DNA from: Ehretia macrophylla | Taxonomy: Eukaryota; Streptophyta; Magnoliopsida; Boraginales; Ehretiaceae | Assembly (NCBI GenBank): GCA_037974665.1 | Contig: CM075773.1 | Location: 65,392,263 to 65,456,262, forward strand | DNA length: 64,000 bases | Direction: 5' to 3' | Shown here: positions 23,163-33,438 of the stretch, in pieces | Position numbering within the stretch: the first letter of the stretch is position 1 | Layout: each line of letters opens with the position of its first letter | Made by a program: the position numbers and the translations under genes | Notes under the pieces: model-generated | Told to the model about the DNA's origin: nothing | What the model saw: only the letters and a program-made list of their open reading frames with translations | The model's database searches: none

Positions 23163-24250
23163 GATCTAGGTTCGCTTACACATGTTAGTATGTGGTTGAT
23201 ACGACTGACTTTATAGCTAAGTAAAATTTGTTGTGTATTAGAATGAGATAACCCATCGAATATGTAAATCTACTATTTTGACTTAATGTAAAGCTGAAAC
23301 TATCATAAAACATGGGGTAACAAAAGCAATTGGCTATCTTAATGCCGGTAGTGTGTATTGCTTCAACAGGCTTTATTATGTTTATTCTTTTGGCCTGTTG
23401 ACAGTTGATGCTCCATTATGAAGAATAAGCATTGTCCTTCCTTAGATATTGAGCTATACCTATTATGTTTGCTTTTGAATAACTAGTAATGTGTCCAAAC
23501 TAGCAATAAGAGTTTTGAGTTTGTTGGTTGAGTACTGGACTTGAATAAAGCATCTTCATTGGGGGACATCGGATAAAAACGTTGAAACCAAATCTCAAGT
23601 TAGTGTCCACTATCTGTTTTCGTATGCTTGTCCAAGTTTATGAAAATACAAAAAAATACTACATTCAACTCTTGTATGTTAGTTGTTTGTTATCTGTACA
23701 TCTCTTAATCTCCTTTGGCATCATTATGGAAATCTTGGTCTTGTTAGAAGTGTTTCTCTTTTTGGGAGTTTAATAGAGGTCGACTGATTGAATCATCTTG
23801 ATTAGCCATTCCAAATATTACAGACATATATGAGTTTGACTATGATTGTGAAACACTGATTTTGAAGGCTTGTAGAGAAAGTTTTCATTTCTATATTTGG
23901 TTTGAACTCTGAAGCACTATGTACAAGAATTCTACTCACTTATTTATGATAGATATGGTTTCCTCTAGGCATGCAATTTGGTTAGATAAATCTTCTGAAT
24001 ATTTTGAGCAAAACAAGGGTAAAAGCTGCAAGTCTATGGACAAAATGCACAAATAGTGTTATTGTTGAGTGATAATATGCATCCTCTTTTTAAGAAGCTT
24101 TAATGTGTTTTTCGAGTTGAATATGATCGTGAACTTGTACACCTCTTAACTACTAATTTTCATATTGTTGACTATGCCTACTATATTCATGCGTTCTTTT
24201 CTTTCTTTCATTAGTTGTTGACTATATTTATAATTTTTTCATGTTTATTT
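23163..24250. other. CACTA interior without recognisable gene
   Basis: AT-rich sequence with only short chance readings. Its T-rich, intron-like composition between the exon-like pieces at 20940-21170 and 24257-24310 suggests a long intron. Confidence 0.4.
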
Positions 24251-24256
24251 ATGCAG

Positions 24257-24310
24257 GGACAAACTTCAAACCCAGATAACAATACTTATGAGGATATAGA
24301 AGAGGAATGA
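24257..24310 (+). other. Exon-like C-terminal piece in the CACTA element
   Basis: After an acceptor-like TTTATGCAG, a short reading runs G-Q-T-S-N-P-D-N-N-T-Y-E-D-I, then three glutamates and a stop. It is followed by a T-rich stretch with AATAAA-poor 3' UTR character. It is a plausible last exon of the small transcription unit in this element. Too short to assign. Confidence 0.3.
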
Positions 24311-24489
24311 GATATTAAGTAAAAGTGTAGTTTTGGTGTTGCTGCCATATCATCTCTCTTTATTGTTTCTTTTATTTTGACATTTAGCTTGAGAAACTTG
24401 TTCCATTGCCAATTATAGTCATTATTAGTAGTATAGTGGGAACTCAAATGTATTAGTTACAATTTGTTTTAATTAAAATACATTGTTGC

Positions 24490-25240
24490 TTATACTTCTG
24501 AAAACTATTGCAAAAATAGGCAAAAACTAGCACTGGATATATTAAAAAGTGTTACCATTATCTTTCAAACCCGTTGCAATGAGTGATGAAAACTATCACA
24601 AAACAATAGTAAAAATGTTGCTATTACTCTTCAAACCATTGCAACAACTAACAAAAAGTGTTACAAGAAGTGCTAAAACCGTTGCTAGTGCTCATGAAAG
24701 CCGTTGCAAATGCTCATAATAATAGTTGTGAAAAGAATTACAACTGTTGCTAATACCTTTTAAAATCGTTACAATAAATGATAAAAATGGTCACAAAAAG
24801 TACTAAAACCGTTGTAATAAATGATAAAAACTGTCATAAAAAGTATTAAAATCGTTACAAGTACTTAACAAAACCGTTGCTAATACTCTTTAAAACTGTT
24901 GTAATAAATGACAAACTGTCACAAAAGATATTAAAATCGTTGCTAGACTTCATCAAAACCATTGTAGTAACTAACTAAAATCGTTACCAAAAGTATTAAA
25001 AACCGTTACTCTTACTTTTTAAACCGTTGCAAATATGAAAACACTTATTATGTAGCTTTTAAAAAAACCGTTGCTAAAAGTTTCAATCACAATGGTTTTC
25101 TAACCGTTACTATGTCTTTGTAAAAAACTGTTGTAGTAGAGAATAGACAACGAGAACGAATTTAACGGTAAGAAAACCGTTGCATAAAGTCAATGGTGAC
25201 GATTTTTAGCTTTTATACAATGGTTTTCAAGTGTTCCATA
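24490..25240. repeat. CACTA subterminal repeats, right end
   Basis: A dense array of more than a dozen short units of the form AAAACCGTTGC(T/A)A plus spaced GTTGTAATAAATGA-like variants, imperfect and in both phases. Typical of CACTA subterminal regions, here far longer than at the left end. Confidence 0.8.
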
Positions 25241-25263
25241 AAATGAAAAATGTGGTAGTGCAT

Positions 25264-25405
25264 TCTCCATTTGCACAAAAATTGTTTATGCCTACAAGTC
25301 TTTTCCAAATTTCTTGCACACCGGAGCAGGCCCCAAAAACATGGTCTAAATCTTCATGAGCTACACCACATCTTTACAAGACGCTTCCATTAGAGCTCTG
25401 AATAT
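25264..25405 (-). pseudogene. LINE-type zf-RVT fragment, 5' neighbour of the RNase H fossil at 1-770
   Basis: On the minus strand this reads a Cys/His-containing segment with the pattern R-C-G-x-A-H-E-D-L-D-H-V-F, then G-A-C-S-G-V-Q-E-I-W-K-R-L. That matches the reverse-transcriptase-associated zinc-binding domain (zf-RVT) of plant LINEs, where a C..H..E..D/E-H-x-F..C block precedes V/I-W. In LINEs this domain lies directly upstream of the linker and RNase H domain seen at 1-770. The reading stops at 25264, where the CACTA element and Gypsy element A begin. Above about 25405 coding-like sequence fades out. Only this short piece remains. Confidence 0.72.
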
Positions 25406-25479
25406 CAATAAATGCTAAAAATGATAATAAAATGCAATCATTAAGCATAAATTTCTTCTAAAAATGTATGCAATATTTA

Positions 25480-26460
25480 CTTCAAACACAAACATATCAT
25501 GTATTATCATGATTTAGGTGGTTACATGAGTTGTTTCAAGAACATGGGTCAAATAAGACTAGATACAAGGGATCGTTATTTTCCTTTTGTCCTTCAATAA
25601 AAAAAATATAAAATGCCTTTGATATTAATCAAACCTTTTGATTTGTTTCGAGAATGTCTCTTCTATATCAAGACAATATATAAGGCAATCAAGTCATCAA
25701 TAGAACCTATTTAGTTACGATTACCATGCAATTCAATCCTTTTATTACTAATGTCCCGATCAAATAAGAACCATGAACCTACTAAGTTCATTGACTCAAT
25801 TCTATAAACAGATCAAATTTGGTATGAAAGATGGAACATATAAAATAACTTTTCCATTGTTCATACCTTGGACAAGGATTTTCTCACTCAACAACTACAA
25901 CTAAATAACATAGGACATTCTCATCATGTAGGAGGTAATGGATCCTATCCTGACAAGTACTTGTCAATTATTATTTTATCGGTTGAAACTACTAGTGAAC
26001 ATGTTTTGCCCATGGATTGGACAAGCTTGTATTTAAAAATAAATCTCAAATATCAACACATAGGACAACCGTGTTGTCGCGAGTCAAAGGATCACTTGTA
26101 CCATCACAACGAATAACAAATCATTTATCCTAAGTCATGTGATTTATGATTCACGCCACGTTCAGTGATTATTCAAGTAATGATTATTCAAGTAATCATC
26201 ACTCTCATATTTGCTATTTGCATCTCATGCTTTTATGATATATGACTCACTATCATTTATCATTAATATCCCATACTAATCAAAGGTAACAACCAAAGTA
26301 ATATTCTATACTAGATTAATTAAAGTTTCATTCAAATAATCTTAGCATTACAAACAATTTAAAAGTTTTCATACTAAAAAAATATGTGAACATATTTTAA
26401 CACTTGAGAGTACGTTCTTTAATGAAAAAAATAAGGTCTTATTTATATAAAGATGGAGAA
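25480..26460 (-). repeat. Strongly diverged Copia LTR relic, related to element G's LTR
   Basis: Read on the minus strand, the segment follows the LTR of element G in order: a TGAATA..TCACTGAA.GTG.CGTGAATAA block near 26190-26130, then AGGATAGGATCCATTA.CCTCC near 25950, a GAGAAAATCCTTG stretch near 25880, then AATCATGGTTCTT-like and TTGTCTTGATA-like blocks down to about 25670. Divergence is far greater than between G's own LTRs. Ends are not defined and I see no target duplication. Confidence 0.6.
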
Positions 26461-26729
26461 TATGAATGATAAAATGAAGCCATTATATGAACAAATTTGC
26501 ATCAAATACCCCTAAAAGAAGTCATCCAATTTTTAGCAATAGGGGTAGGGAATTTGTGACGAGTCCCAGTTTCTGTTGCTATTTGAAAGAGTAGTGGGTA
26601 GGGAAGGGTGGGGACTTGCAACGATGGAATGGTTTGTAGCCTGTGTCAAAGTGGCAATGAACCTTTTGGTCTATCGCCCGTGTCAAAGTGGTAGCGGACC
26701 TTACAGTCTGTCGCCACTCTGTTTAATTT

Positions 26730-26795
26730 AAAGTTCCAGTGGCTGGAACTTTAGTATGTCATTTTGATATACAAATGTTTTATGTCAAAATGACA
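26730..26795. repeat. Two consecutive perfect inverted repeats
   Basis: AAAGTTCCAG / CTGGAACTTT with a TGG spacer (26730-26752), then TGTCATTTTGA (26757-26767) and its exact complement TCAAAATGACA (26785-26795). Two back-to-back hairpins with 10- and 11-base arms. Confidence 0.85.
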
Positions 26796-27003
26796 TGGGA
26801 AAAAATTGAAAAGCCCCCATCCCCCTATCCTACAGCCATCTCCCTCCCAAGCTCTTATTTACCACTTTTTCTATTTTTTTTTCTCTTTTTTACACATTTG
26901 AAGGCATGTGATTTAATATATTCTATATGGGTATTAGGTATCAAAATTTGGATATTTATAGGTGAGGAATAAGAAAATAAACTTGTACTTATCTTTTCCT
27001 TTT

Positions 27004-27008
<5 letters not shown>

Positions 27009-27084
<76 letters not shown>
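27009..27084. repeat. (AT)n microsatellite
   Basis: About 38 uninterrupted AT units, followed by shorter (TA)n patches to about 27150. Confidence 0.97.
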
Positions 27085-27087
<3 letters not shown>

Positions 27088-27775
27088 ATATGTAGATGTA
27101 TGTATACTTTGTGTATATATATATATTTGTATTTTTGTATATATATATATTTTTGTATATATTATGAATTTAATGTTATATTGCATATGTATGTATATTT
27201 TCTAGTTTGCATGATTTTATTTTGTTTTTTTAGTATCTCAAATTAGTTATTTTGTATAATTAGTTTTAGTTATTGTGAAACAAATTTTATTTCTGTAATA
27301 CAAATTATTTTTCTTTGTATAATAAATTGTTTTTCTTTTTCTTTTTGTAATAAATTCAATTCTTTTTCGTTGTGTAATAGATTCATTTTCTATTTCTTTT
27401 GTAGAATAAATTATGTTTCTTTTTATATTTATTTTTCTTGCAATTTATGATTTTTTTTTTTTGCATTTGAAATAAATAAATTTACATACAAAAACACTAA
27501 TAAATTAAAACAAAAAAAAATATTACAAATTTAGCCACAGATTAGCCACGGACTGCTTTATTCATGAATAGAGATAGAAGTGGTAACGGATCCCATCTTG
27601 CCGCTAGTTACGACGGACATAATTTCGTCATTATTTTGCGACAGATTTTCATAATGCGCTTATTTCTGTTGTCGTCCGCACCATTTTGCAACTAACTTTT
27701 TTTTCGTTGCTAAAGGTGATAAATTAGCAACCAAAATGTTATTTTGTACACAAACATCTTTTTACTAGCATTTGA

Positions 27776-28081
27776 TTATCCTAAAAAATCAAATCACTAA
27801 CTTGAGCGTCGGAGTGTTCACATGAAATTATCCGCAGTTGTTTATTGAACGCAGGTCAAGAGCCTGAGGTCAAGCGAAGTCATTTTTACACCTTAAGAAA
27901 AGGCATTGCTCCTATGCATTCTGTATGTCTTTAGTTGACTGCTCTTGACCGTCTCTATACTAAACAAAGATTGGTTGCTTAGGTTGCTAATATCTCCAGC
28001 TTGGCTAATCCCATGAACGGAGAAATGAAATTCTCATATTCATTCCTTCATACCAAGAATGGAAATCGAAATAGAGCTGGG
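27776..28081. other. Unassigned non-coding stretch between repeats
   Basis: No reading of note. It contains an ACTTGAGCGTCGGAGTG string near 27799-27815 that resembles a motif seen in some plant LTRs, so this may be an LTR remnant. It ends where element F's LTR begins at 28082. Confidence 0.3.
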
Positions 28082-29964
28082 TGTAACAACCCGAACCTTT
28101 CATGTAGTGATTAATATTTAATTGTACATGTCTATGTGTTTATTTTAAATAAAGGTGCATGATTTGGTGATTTTAATTAATTAGTATTACACATTTCTTT
28201 ACATAGTTTCTTTTATTTTTGGAAATGTGCAAAATGTGTTTAATTAATTAATTTGAGTTAATTATTTTATAACTATATTTATTTGAAATTATATCTTTCC
28301 AATTAATTGCTAAACTTTCATAAATTTCAATTAGTAAATAAGTAGCTCCGAGTTTGGAGTAAAATTTTAAACTATTTTATTTATCAAAAATTTTATTTTT
28401 CCTATATTATACTTTATTTATAATATATTCGCTCATTGTCAGAATGTATCGTGCATGTCTCGAGTGCGAGTTAGAAAATAGAAAATGTTAAGTGTCCCCA
28501 AGTGAATAGTAATAGTTTAGTTGTTTTAGGGTCTTTAACATTTTAACTAATGTCTACTAAGTTAATTAGGCCCAATAGCATTTTATTTTAGCCAACCATG
28601 ATTTACCCATTTAGTTATATCATATACATACTTATATACATATATTATAAGACAACACAAAAACAAAGAGCAAAAGAACAAGAAAAATCAACAGAGAGAG
28701 AGGGAAAGAAAAACGTGAGAGAGAATGAGGCTAGGGCTTGGCTTTTGGAGCAATTTTAGCATGAATCAATGGCTTCTCTTGTAAATCCCTTCCATTTTTG
28801 GCATCTTTGAGGTGAGAGGTTCATGTAAAGTGCCATTTTTATTGATTTCTTGATATAGAGATTTCATGATTTTTTTTGTTAAATGTCTATATAAAGCTTC
28901 CAATGCATAAAGTGTTGTCTAGAGACATGGTAGAGTGGAATCTTAGAGTTTCTTGCATGTGTTTTACTCCAATTTTGAAGATGGCTAGAAGTAGAAGATG
29001 ATGAACAGTAAAAAAAAATGTGAATAGTAAAATTCTTGTGTTCTAGCTTAATTTGTTGCTATATAGGTGTGATTTAGGAGTTATTAAACCTAGATTAGAG
29101 CTTTGAATGGGTTGGCAATGCTTGAAATGCAAGATCAATTAGTTAAAGTTAGTTTAATGGGCATTATTCACTTAGGCCTTTTAAATCTTGCTCAAAACCT
29201 TAATCTAATGATAGATATGTGATGTTGGGTTGATAAAACGATCCCACGTTAAAATTTATCGAATTTCGAGAACGTCAATTTTTATGCCTCTTTGTATGTG
29301 CACATTAGAATTAATGCAATTAGAACCTTAAATACTAGTTTAATACTTGGTTTAGGTTCCATAAATGTAGTGAGGATAATTAGATACTTTAGTTAACTAA
29401 ATCTTGGCTAAAACTAGTTTCGTCATATTGAACTTAAAGGAGAAAATTGAGATTTTAGGACTTATACTTAATTTTAGCTTGTTTATTGTGCTATATTTGT
29501 TGTAAAGACTAGGAATACTTGTTAGATGACTAAAATTAAGGTGAACTTCTTAACTTAGTTACATGTGTAGTTGAGTTGTATATAAAAGTGCAATGAAGAA
29601 GAAAGTGAGTATACTATATCTTGCTTATATTACTCATATTGCTTGTTAGTTGTATAGTTTGTGTGAAGAAATGAATATGACTTAAATATTTTATTATTTG
29701 AATGATTACTTGGATTATGTGTTTAATTGAAGTTATTATGTTTAGGTAGAGGTTTTGAGTGGTAATGAAAGGAGATTTGGGCAATTGAGGTAGATTCTTG
29801 GCTTTCTAGAGGTGAGGGAGCTTGCATAATTATCATATTTATGTTTATGTCAATTATTTGAACTTCTTGTATTATTGTTTATAGCTATGGAAGTAGTTAT
29901 TGTTGCTTGATATACAACCTTTAGAACCTATAGAGTTCTCTTTTGAAGCTTGTTAACAACTAGA
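28082..29964 (+). repeat. Element F LTR, first segment
   Basis: AT-rich LTR with an AAC/GA-rich leader at 28650-28730 (AGAGAGAGAGGGAAAG) and donor-like AG/GTGAG sites near 28811 and 29811. No coding reading. Ends at the CTAGA target duplicated by G. Confidence 0.7.
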
Positions 29965-31080
29965 TGTTAGAGATATACCCTAATGCTACATATTTGGATA
30001 ACATATATTGATGCATTTTGACATTAACTTGTATATTATGACATCTATGTCTATATATGTGTGTTTTCATATTGACATAATTAGCACATTCATATTCTCA
30101 TTCTTTTATGTGTATGAATGAGTCCCCAGTATTTTCATTATAGGAATGTATTCTAAAATCGTTTAGAATATGTTGGCGTGTTTTCTTAATATGATAAATA
30201 CTTAAAGTATTCATAGTCCTTAGATTATTTGATCGGGACTTCTATAATCTATTATGGACTATCACATGTGTTGTTACCTTTGATTAACATAGGGATATTA
30301 ATGATCAATGATGGTGAGTCACGTGTCATAACAACATAGGGATGCGATTAACAAATATGTGGGTGCTATTAGTTGAATAGATCACTGAATGTGACGTGAA
30401 TAACAAATTATATGACTTCAGATTAATAATTTGTTATTCATTGTGATTGTGCATGTAATCCTTAGACTTGAGACATTATGGTTGTCATCTATATTGGGGT
30501 TTGATTCTACCGTTTGGACAATGATTATTTCGACAAACGAGATGAGATGTGGCCTCTCACAGTTTCATTCGTTCGGTATAGTGATTGACATGTAGTGGTC
30601 AAGATAGGATCCATTAACCTCCAACGTGAGGCGATGTCCTATGCGATCTAAGCTTGATTGTTTAATGAGAAAATCCTTGGCCGATGTGTGAATGATGGAG
30701 AATGAATTTTCCATGTGTCATCTCTCATTATACCAATTAGATCTATGCATGATATCGAGTTTATGAACTTAATCGAATCATGGTTCTTGCTCGACAGGAC
30801 AATTAATGGAAGGATTGGATTTCACGATCGGCAACCATAAATAGATTCACTTGAATAAGATTTCATTGCTTTATAAACTGTCTTGATACATTAGTAGCTA
30901 GAACGTCACTCAAAAACTTTGAAGATGTTTTGAGAATGACGGGAGATATTCTCTAAACAAATCGAATAGTTTGATTAATATTGAAAGTGTTCAACATTTC
31001 TTCAATGCTATATAGCGGTGAATCTAGAATGTCACACACAATAGAGTACGGTGAATGGTATTTCTATTGAGATTGATTTA

Positions 31081-31190
31081 GTTTCTCTTGAGTTGTTAAA
31101 GTGTTAACAATTGCATTTAGTTTTCTCTTGAATTGTTAAAATGTTAACAATAATATTTTGTTTCTCTTGAATTATTAAGGAGTTAACAAT
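31081..31190 (+). repeat. Tandem 40-bp units with GTTAAC palindromes in element G's LTR
   Basis: About 2.75 units of TTTTCTCTTGAATTGTTAAA plus TGTTAACAAT and spacer. Each holds TTGTTAA...TTAACAA inverted repeats. The 3' LTR copy is at 58821-58930. Confidence 0.85.
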
Positions 31191-31394
31191 GGTGTAATTG
31201 GCCTTTAAAAGTTATTGGGGCCAATATGCAATTATTATTAAGTGTTGGGGCTAATGTGAAAATATAAAAATGTTGTTTTCATAATTTCAACTAATGGTGA
31301 TTAGGTTGAATATTTAAATGCCTTAGTGGAAGAATACTACACAATATACATAAGATGTATATATGTATATTATTACATTAGTAGAAAATACTAC

Positions 31395-31398
<4 letters not shown>

Positions 31399-31450
<52 letters not shown>
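31399..31450. repeat. (AT)n microsatellite in element G's 5' LTR
   Basis: About 26 AT units. The 3' LTR has a shorter tract at about 59141-59180 in the same place. Confidence 0.95.
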
Positions 31451-31454
<4 letters not shown>

Positions 31455-31928
31455 TATTCCATTAGTGGAATAATCCGATCCCTCACGAGACCGGAGGCTC
31501 TAATGGTCATGCTAATCACAACCCAATTTCAACCCGGTCACAAAATTTAAGAAAAACGGACGGAGTTTTCCCTATTTATAAGACTATTTGGAAACCTGTA
31601 AACTATAACATACAACCACAAGATCATAATCCACAACTTCAATCTGTTTCATCTCTATTAGCATGCAAGTCAACTAAATGGAAGAGTAAACAATTAAAGT
31701 TATTACAAACCACTAGCACCTAACTATCACCCAAGACTAAAACTTTAATATTACATTTCTTAAGATAACACAAATACATACATGACCATAAGGTCTCAAA
31801 TAGTATACATGCATATAAGGTACATATTCTTCCTTGTTCTACACACTGATAGAGCAGGCAGACCACACAGGAGGCAATCCCATTTCCAACTTATAGCACT
31901 GATCCTGAAAGGTGTTAGAAACGAGGGT

Positions 31929-31949
31929 GAGTATACAACATGTATACTC
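31929..31949 (-). other. LTR hairpin 2, family E
   Basis: GAGTATAC and GTATACTC pair perfectly (eight pairs) around a five-base loop. The flank on the element strand is CCCTCACT. The right LTR copy is at 48696-48716. Family D has the same stem with a longer loop. Confidence 0.65.
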
Positions 31950-32396
31950 AGTGAGGGAGGTGATGCAGAAAACCGAGAAATGCTTTCATAAGATGCAACA
32001 AGAATAATAACATATACAACACAAAATAACAAAGTCAATTAGACAAGTATTTAACCATGTATAAAAATGATACGGTTCTATGTTTGTCTTCAATCACGAG
32101 TCACGAGCCAAGATCTTCAAGCAAGTGCCGACAAAATCCTTACTCCTCCAAGTTGGGGTACTCCGGATGTACCTCAATCCTATGACCCTTTCTCCTGAGG
32201 TAGGTCTATATGCCCAGCAGGTGAACTACGTCTTTGGGGTAGTAGAGTATACTTAGCGAGAAAAGGAATAGGCACCATGGTAGTCGAGGGAGCACGGCAA
32301 GCCCGACGCCGCCCGTGTTTCTTGATGTTACCATGTCCAAAAAGGTTGCGCAACCCCGAACAAGATCACGAGAGCCAATAATATAAAATCACATAA

Positions 32397-32422
32397 GAGG
32401 AACGACAAAGTAGGCTGCCCTC
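32397..32422 (-). other. LTR hairpin 1, family E
   Basis: On the element strand, GAGGGCAG and CGTTCCTC flank the loop CCTACTTTGT. The outer five bases pair, including one G-U; the inner part is looser. The copy at 49164-49189 has GAGGGTGG, which restores inner pairing. Confidence 0.55.
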
Positions 32423-33438
32423 GTAATTAATCACAAATAACAAGAAAAGACACAAGATAACAAGTAAATAATACATATAAACTTTATCAATTACCAAATA
32501 GTATAATCTAGAAACAATAATATAAGTTAAAATGCACAGAAAAGATGAAAACTCCCTCACCTTTACCAAACCTGTAAGGGTATAGCTTAGACTTACTCTA
32601 AACCTCTTTGAATCTGCTCAAATGTGCAAAACCCTAGTTATTCATATAAGTGTAACACTTTAGCAATTGACTATAGAAGGTTTAACAACTATCTTCCACA
32701 TCCAAGAATCTATATTACATGCTTTATTTCATTGTAACTTAATTAAACTTCATAGCTTTGTAACAACATAGAAGCATTTACTAATATATAAGGTTAAGCT
32801 AACTACAACTAACCAAAATTGTACTTAACATAAAAACTTAATGCCAACTGTACAAGTGGACTCAACGAACATGCATTGGTTAACATCTTTACATTTAACT
32901 TACATTCTAATTAATTCTTCAAACATTCAATACAAGTTTCCAAGTGCAAAGTTAATACTGCAAGCTCAACTAAGACATCTTCCAATTCCTTTAACAGAAG
33001 CTTAACTTAATCAATTCGGTTACCTAGGCTACTGACCTCCAAACTATCTAATTTTTATGTATAATCGTAGGTCTTCGAGTGTATTTAATTTTAGGTTCAA
33101 ACGGTGCTCAATTCCGAGTTAAATTCCAAAAGTTATAACCCTTACCGCGCAACCACGCATAGCTGGGCAGAACTAGCGATTTTTTAGCTACATTTCGGAA
33201 ATGATGTGATCAGAGGGCTAAAGTGTTAGAATTAGCCTTAGTCCTGGAAATCAACATTTTCTATACACTGCCTAATTTAGCAGTTGTACAAATTTTGTTC
33301 AATTCTAAGCTCATTTACTATGTCAAAACTGCTCTAGAAGATGGCGATAGTGAACGGCCCAAACAGGGTATCCACACACACATGCACATTTCTTGCATTG
33401 AACTAACTATGAGCATTATACTAGCATGTGACACAATC

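Larger units (their letters stand above)
20469..25260. mobile_element. CACTA (CMC/EnSpm) DNA transposon, no transposase recognised
   Basis: The ends are perfect 15-bp inverted repeats, CACTACCACATTTTT at 20469-20483 and its complement at 25246-25260. They are flanked by the 3-bp target duplication CAT at 20466-20468 and 25261-25263, the family's standard size. Both ends hold many short subterminal motifs of the type ACCGTTGC. The interior is AT-rich, without a long reading or recognisable transposase domain, so it is probably a non-autonomous derivative. It hit the last two bases of element A's 3' LTR and so postdates A. A 748-bp insertion sits at 22407-23154. Confidence 0.93.
26470..27775. 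repeat. Decayed CACTA-like / palindromic non-coding repeat
   Basis: Both ends carry short G/C-richer motifs of the GTTGC / GTCGC / AGTGGTAGCGGA type that recall CACTA subterminal repeats (26560-26720 and 27540-27740), around an AT-rich middle. No CACTA terminus or target duplication is visible, so the class is uncertain. It includes two perfect palindromes (26730-26795) and an (AT)n tract (27009-27084). No gene. Confidence 0.35.
29965..31474 (+). repeat. Element G 5' LTR, first segment
   Basis: Matches 57705-59190. Contains tandem 40-bp units at 31081-31190 and an (AT)n tract at 31399-31450. Ends at the ATAAT target (31470-31474) duplicated by element E. Confidence 0.9.

Noticed and set aside
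26962-27246. 94-codon Tyr/Ile repeat reading and similar ones at 31326-31550 and 59103-59300.
   Set aside because: They are translations of (AT)n microsatellites.
28082-29964. Considered as the 5' part of element E's LTR family.
   Set aside because: The start (TGTAACAACCCG) and the first kilobase do not match E's LTR. Only hairpin 1 and the GC-module edge are shared, so it is treated as a separate family, F.
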